The notes below the pieces were generated by a model. It made no database searches. It was not told the origin of the DNA and saw nothing but the letters and a program-made list of their open reading frames with translations. Of a stretch of DNA of 17,084 nt, positions 14,023 through 17,084 are shown piece by piece. The DNA comes from an uncultured Eubacteriales bacterium (GTDB taxonomy: Bacteria > Bacillota > Clostridia > Oscillospirales > QAKW01), in the NCBI GenBank assembly GCA_902492505.1, contig CABULU010000041.1, forward strand, positions 1 through 17,084, read 5' to 3'. A program made the position numbers and the translations under genes. Positions within the stretch are counted from its first letter, which is position 1; every line of letters begins with the position of its first letter.

Positions 14023-15066
14023 TTATTTAAAGAGCCTTTCAAGCTCTTGCTCGTTTATTTTCGCACCGATTACGCATATGCGTCCCGTGACATCTGCTCC
14101 TCCGGTGCGTATATCAGGCTCGCCGGGAACATAGTCAAAATGCAGCCACTGTCCGTTGTTGGCTTGTACTATGCCTTTTGCGCGCAGAATACTGCCGTAA
14201 ATATTGCTGCTTTCAAGAGAAGCAAGCATTTCTTTTAGTTCATCGCAGCTGTACTTATGCGATGTTTGCTTTCCCCAGCTTGTAAATATATCGTCGGCAT
14301 GATGATGTGCATGGTCATGATGATGCTCGTGACATCCGCAGGTGCAGTGCTCATCGTGCTCATGATGGTGCTCGTGACAGTCGCAATGTTCATCATGGTC
14401 GTGGTGATGCTCATGACAGTCGCAGTGCTCGTCATGCTCATGCTCATTCAGCAGAGCCTTTGTAAAGTCGCTGTTTCCCGATTCTATTGCTTGAAGCAAC
14501 ATGTCTCCGGTTATTTCGTCCCAGTCTGTTGTTGAAACAAGAGCTTTCGGGTTAAGCTTACGTATCATATCAATGCAAAACTGTATTTTTTCGTCCGAAA
14601 TACCTTTAGTGTGACTCAAAATGACAGTTCGTGCGCTCTCTATTTGGTTGTCAAAAAATTCGCCGAAATTTTTATGATATATTTTAAATCTTCCGGCATC
14701 TGCAACTGTTGAAAAGCTGTTGAGCGAAACACTGTCGGAAATGACGGTGTTTACCGCCGAAATTACGTCTGACAGCTTACCGACGCCGGACGGCTCGATT
14801 ATAATACGGTCGGGAGAATATTCATTAATTACTTTTTCAAGCGCCTTAGAAAAGTCGCCGGAGAGTGAGCAGCATATACATCCGCTGTTCATTTCATTTA
14901 CGGTAATTCCGGCATCCTTTAAAAATCCGCCGTCAATACCGATTTCGCCGAATTCATTCTCTATAATTACGATTTGCTCTCTGCCAAGAGATTCTTTAAT
15001 AAGCTTTTTTATCAATGTTGTTTTTCCTGCGCCGAGAAAACCGGAAATAATATCAATTTTAGTCAC
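14023..15066 (-). CDS. COG0523 (CobW/ZNG1-type) metallochaperone GTPase with His/Cys-rich loop
   Basis: A 347-residue cytoplasmic G3E GTPase of the family that hands metals, chiefly zinc, to client proteins. Walker A is G-F-L-G-A-G-K-T (9-16), the metal motif G-C-I-C-C gives C63, C65 and C66, and I-E-P-S-G is at 90-94. The base-specificity motif reads S-H-T-K-G (151-155) and lacks the usual Asp. Residues 209-256 hold 23 His and 7 Cys in three degenerate repeats; the CobW C-terminal domain follows (about 260-347). A GTG at 15075 would add three residues but has GGGAA directly against it; GTG 15066 has that site about 8 nt upstream and gives the family-typical M-T-K-I-D-I-I-S-G-F-L-G-A-G-K-T-T, so I prefer it. 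It is the first gene of a two-gene operon with the fusion GTPase 14 nt downstream. Zinc is the likeliest metal, by family inference only. Confidence 0.9.
   Translation of the reverse strand: MTKIDIISGFLGAGKTTLIKKLIKESLGREQIVIIENEFGEIGIDGGFLKDAGITVNEMNSGCICCSLSGDFSKALEKVINEYSPDRIIIEPSGVGKLSDVISAVNTVISDSVSLNSFSTVADAGRFKIYHKNFGEFFDNQIESARTVILSHTKGISDEKIQFCIDMIRKLNPKALVSTTDWDEITGDMLLQAIESGNSDFTKALLNEHEHDEHCDCHEHHHDHDEHCDCHEHHHEHDEHCTCGCHEHHHDHAHHHADDIFTSWGKQTSHKYSCDELKEMLASLESSNIYGSILRAKGIVQANNGQWLHFDYVPGEPDIRTGGADVTGRICVIGAKINEQELERLFK
14299..14442 (-). repeat. In-gene tandem repeat encoding a His/Cys metal-binding loop
   Basis: Three copies of a 13-residue unit (H-D-E-H-C-D-C-H-E-H-H-H-D/E, the third carrying a two-residue G-C insertion and a longer His tail) lie between the GTPase core and the CobW C-terminal domain. 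Copies match at protein level but differ at many synonymous codon positions (CAT/CAC, GAT/GAC, TGC/TGT), so the array is old and the protein sequence is maintained. Confidence 0.85.
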
Positions 15067-15100
15067 TTTATACACTTCCCATAATTTTTATTATATATAA

Positions 15101-15129
15101 AGTATAGCATTTGCATCTTCAAAGTTCAA
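15101..15129 (-). promoter_or_regulatory. Promoter of the two-gene GTPase operon
   Basis: Minus strand TTGAAC (15129-15124) and TATACT (15106-15101) are separated by 17 bp. The predicted transcript starts near 15094, about 28 nt before the preferred start codon. The -35 and spacer are covered by an inverted repeat (15110-15135). Confidence 0.65.
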
Positions 15130-15147
15130 TGCAAAAGTCAAACTTTT
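15110..15147. promoter_or_regulatory. Overlapping inverted repeats on the GTPase promoter, candidate operator
   Basis: TTTGCAT (15110-15116) and ATGCAAA (15129-15135) are perfect arms around a 12-nt spacer and cover the -35 and most of the spacer. A second dyad, AAAAGT (15133-15138) CAA ACTTTT (15142-15147), abuts it upstream of the -35. The position suits a repressor. Neither matches the Bacillus Zur consensus (AAATCGTAAT dyad). Confidence 0.45.
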
Positions 15148-15152
15148 TTGAA

Positions 15153-15187
15153 AAACACAAATAAAGTGTTTCCAAATAATATTATTT
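15153..15187. repeat. Two further dyads in the divergent intergenic region
   Basis: AAACAC (15153-15158) pairs with GTGTTT (15166-15171) around 7 nt, and a perfect 14-bp palindrome AAATAATATTATTT lies at 15174-15187, directly upstream of the rightward -35 box (15191). They could be activator or repressor sites for the esterase gene, or an UP-like AT tract. Confidence 0.4.
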
Positions 15188-15190
15188 CTA

Positions 15191-15219
15191 TTGATTTTAC
15201 GCTTTGATGGATATATAAT
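15191..15219 (+). promoter_or_regulatory. Sigma-A promoter of the SGNH esterase gene
   Basis: TTGATT (15191-15196) and a perfect TATAAT (15214-15219) are separated by exactly 17 bp. The predicted start is about 17 nt before the start codon, and the GGAGG site (15231-15235) follows. This is the best promoter match in the window. Confidence 0.75.
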
Positions 15220-15242
15220 ATAAAAGCCGGGGAGGGAGAATT

Positions 15243-15902
15243 ATGGAAATAAAAAAGAACAGCCGCATTTTGTTTTTTGGTGATTCGGTAACAGATGCCG
15301 GCAGAAATCGCAATTCGAAAAATGATATTATGGTACAGAAGCCGTTTGGCGATGGATATGTTGATCTTGTTGCGGGTATGCTCCAGGGCTTTTATCCTCA
15401 GTTCAATCTTCGTGTGTTTAATTCCGGTATCAGCGGTAATACCACAAGAGATTTGCTTGACAGATTTGAAACCGATGTTGCGCAGCTTAAACCGGATATT
15501 ATTTTTATGATGATTGGCGTAAATGACGCCTGGCGGCACTTTGACAGTCCGTATTCTACCGAATATCACATATCCTTAAGTGAGTATGACAGCAACATAC
15601 GTCGGCTTATAGATCTTTGTACCGGGGTAGCTGATTCTTTGTTTGTAATGTCGCCTTATATTCTTGATACAAATAAAGAAGATGCCATGCGAATTATGAT
15701 TGATGAATTCGTTGCATTGTGTAAAGGCTCTGCACAGGAGAACAATGCCGCTTTTATTGATATGCAAAGTGTTTTTGATAATGTTATGAATGTATGTCAT
15801 CCGTATGTATTTTCGTGGGATAGAGTTCATCCCGACCGTGCAGCGCAGATGATAATTGCCCGTGAAGTCATGCATGCTTTGGGTCTTTCGCTTGATTGTT
15901 AA
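15243..15902 (+). CDS. SGNH/GDSL-family esterase (cytoplasmic)
   Basis: A 219-residue single-domain SGNH hydrolase. Block I is G-D-S-V-T-D (13-18) with nucleophile S15, block II is S-G-I-S-G-N-T-T (61-68) with G65, block III is G-V-N-D (92-95) with N94, and block V is D-R-V-H-P-D with D193 and H196, so all catalytic and oxyanion residues are present. No signal peptide is seen, so the enzyme should act inside the cell, for example removing acetyl or other acyl groups from imported sugars, as known for related carbohydrate esterases; the substrate is not readable from sequence. GGAGGGAG lies just before the ATG. It is divergent from the GTPase operon. The fucO gene follows after 106 nt with no clear terminator between, so co-transcription is possible. 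Confidence 0.9.
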   Translation: MEIKKNSRILFFGDSVTDAGRNRNSKNDIMVQKPFGDGYVDLVAGMLQGFYPQFNLRVFNSGISGNTTRDLLDRFETDVAQLKPDIIFMMIGVNDAWRHFDSPYSTEYHISLSEYDSNIRRLIDLCTGVADSLFVMSPYILDTNKEDAMRIMIDEFVALCKGSAQENNAAFIDMQSVFDNVMNVCHPYVFSWDRVHPDRAAQMIIAREVMHALGLSLDC

Positions 15903-16008
15903 TATTTTGTTTTCAATATATCCGGATTTAGTTTTTATTTATAATGTAATATTTTAATAAGTCAATTAGGCGTTAGCCAAAAAAAATAAAAATAAAAGGA
16001 GAAAAAAC

Positions 16009-17084
16009 ATGAGCAACAGATTTGTACTCAACGAAACCTCATATCACGGTGCGGGTGCCGTGAATGCAATTCCCGACGAAATAAAAGCAAGGGGCTTTAA
16101 AAAGGCGCTTGTTGTGTCCGACCCCGATCTTATTAAATTTGGGGTTTCCGCAAAGGTTACAGATGTTTTGAAAGGTGCGGACATCGATTTTGATATTTTT
16201 TCGGATGTTAAAGCCAATCCTACAATAGAAAATGTACAGGCAGGCGTAGCAGCGTTTAAGTCCTGCGGAGCAGACTGTCTTGTCGCAATCGGCGGCGGGT
16301 CGTCAATCGATACTGCAAAGGCGGTCGGCATAATCGTTGCAAATCCCGAGTTCTCGGATGTCAGAAGCCTTGAGGGTGTGGCGCCTACAAAAAATCCGTC
16401 TGTTCCGATAATCGCCGTTCCCACAACAGCGGGAACAGCTGCCGAGGTTACTATAAATTATGTTATTACCGATGTCCAGAACAATCGTAAAATGGTTTGC
16501 GTGGATGTTCATGATATTCCTGTTGTCGCTGTTGTCGATCCTAACATGATGGCTTCAATGCCTAAAGGGCTTACCGCTGCTACCGGTATGGACGCGCTGA
16601 CACATGCCATCGAGGGATATATTACAAAGGGTGCGTGGGAGCTTTCCGATATGTTCCATCTCAAGGCGATTGAGATAATTTCACGCTCGCTCAGAGACGC
16701 TGTTGCAAATACGCCAAAGGGCAGGGAGGATATGGCTTTGGGTCAGTATATTGCAGGTATGGGCTTTTCCAACGTAGGGCTTGGAATTGTTCACTCAATG
16801 GCTCATCCGCTCGGCGCACTGTATGATACACCGCACGGAGTTGCTAACGCAATTATTCTTCCTACCGTAATGGAGTACAATGCTCCCGCTACGGGAGATA
16901 AGTATAAGTATATTGCAGCTGCAATGGGCGTTGAGGGTACGGAAAAAATGACTGAGGCAGAGTACAGAAAGGCAGCGGTTGACGCTGTTAAAAAGCTGTC
17001 TGCGGATGTCGGCATACCGGCAGACCTCAAGCAGATTGTAAAACCGCAGGATGTAGACTTTTTGTCACAGTCTGCGTTTGACGA
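16009..17084 (+). CDS. fucO: Lactaldehyde reductase / iron-dependent alcohol dehydrogenase FucO (3' end missing)
   Basis: Group III Fe2+-dependent dehydrogenase that reduces lactaldehyde to 1,2-propanediol with NADH during fucose and rhamnose fermentation. The frame is open to the window edge, giving 358 of about 382 residues. It aligns closely with E. coli FucO throughout, offset by one residue: the N-E-T start region, G-G-G-S NAD motif near 97, P-T-T-A-G-T-A-A-E-V-T-I-N-Y near 144, and metal ligands expected at D195, H199, H262 and H276 (G-M-D-A-L-T-H, V-H-S-M-A-H-P and T-P-H-G). AAAAGGAG lies 7 nt before ATG 16009. No other fucose or rhamnose genes are in view, so the pathway must continue downstream or lie elsewhere. 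The family assignment is firm; physiological substrate could be another short aldehyde or diol. Confidence 0.94.
   Translation, partial: MSNRFVLNETSYHGAGAVNAIPDEIKARGFKKALVVSDPDLIKFGVSAKVTDVLKGADIDFDIFSDVKANPTIENVQAGVAAFKSCGADCLVAIGGGSSIDTAKAVGIIVANPEFSDVRSLEGVAPTKNPSVPIIAVPTTAGTAAEVTINYVITDVQNNRKMVCVDVHDIPVVAVVDPNMMASMPKGLTAATGMDALTHAIEGYITKGAWELSDMFHLKAIEIISRSLRDAVANTPKGREDMALGQYIAGMGFSNVGLGIVHSMAHPLGALYDTPHGVANAIILPTVMEYNAPATGDKYKYIAAAMGVEGTEKMTEAEYRKAAVDAVKKLSADVGIPADLKQIVKPQDVDFLSQSAFD

Noticed and set aside
14290..14450. CRISPR-like or simple-sequence repeat array
   Set aside because: The repetition follows codons of an intact gene, the copies differ at third positions, and there are no spacers; it is a protein repeat.
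14257..14535. Plus-strand hydrophobic ORF rich in Met and Val opposite the His-rich region
   Set aside because: It is the antisense reading of His/Asp codons (CAT/GAC giving ATG/GTC), which produces an artificial membrane-like protein.
15110..15135. Zur box
   Set aside because: The dyad TTTGCAT/ATGCAAA does not match the AAATCGTAAT-type Zur consensus known from Bacillus; kept only as a generic operator candidate.
15076..15242. Cobalamin or other riboswitch ahead of the CobW-family gene
   Set aside because: The predicted leader is only about 28 nt, too short for a known riboswitch, and no conserved B12-box-like sequence is seen.
15138..15569. 143-residue minus-strand ORF over the esterase start and intergenic region
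   Set aside because: Antisense to a gene with complete catalytic motifs; it has no recognisable domain and would read across both promoters.
15903..16008. Separate promoter and catabolite-control (cre) site for fucO
   Set aside because: TATAAT occurs at 15940-15945 but no -35 box lies at 16-18 bp, and no cre-like dyad was found.

Overview
The window reads as chromosomal DNA of a spore-forming low-to-moderate-GC Firmicute, most likely a Clostridia (Oscillospiraceae or Lachnospiraceae-like) gut or anaerobic bacterium. The grounds are the folate-dependent tRNA methyltransferase TrmFO, a SPOCS/DUF3794-plus-LysM protein of the SipL/SpoVID spore-coat type, a topA-trmFO neighbourhood typical of Firmicutes, AT-rich intergenic regions with sigma-A-like promoters, and strong AGGAGG-type ribosome binding sites. 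No plasmid, phage, insertion sequence, CRISPR array, tRNA or rRNA is visible.

Region 1 (1-2920, + strand): the 3' part of prmA, rsmE and an unrecognised multi-pass membrane protein form a tight cluster, followed by an AT-rich spacer with a repeated GTTCAAAACTC motif and then secG with its own promoter. A bidirectional hairpin terminator separates this from region 2.

Region 2 (2955-11332, - strand): a long housekeeping operon read leftward: TrmH-family rRNA/tRNA methyltransferase, dprA, topA, trmFO, plsX, acpP, rnc and an Elp3-like radical SAM protein. Most junctions overlap or nearly touch, so translational coupling is likely. An internal promoter sits in front of acpP. The operon combines RNA modification, DNA topology and uptake, and the fatty-acid/phospholipid-RNase III cluster.

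Region 3 (11509-13020, + strand): a single SipL-like spore morphogenesis gene, divergent from the operon and closed by a strong UUCG-loop terminator.

Region 4 (13067-15066, - strand): two adjacent G3E (CobW/COG0523) GTPases. The first has a CxCC motif and a His/Cys-rich tandem-repeat loop. The second lacks CxCC and carries a C-terminal domain resembling DUF1980/YcgQ (TIGR03943) in place of the normal CobW C-terminal domain. They look like a two-gene metallochaperone module behind a promoter overlapped by inverted repeats. This is the most interesting part of the window.

Region 5 (15243-17084, + strand): a cytoplasmic SGNH/GDSL esterase and the start of fucO (lactaldehyde reductase, cut by the window edge), suggesting acylated-sugar and deoxysugar metabolism.
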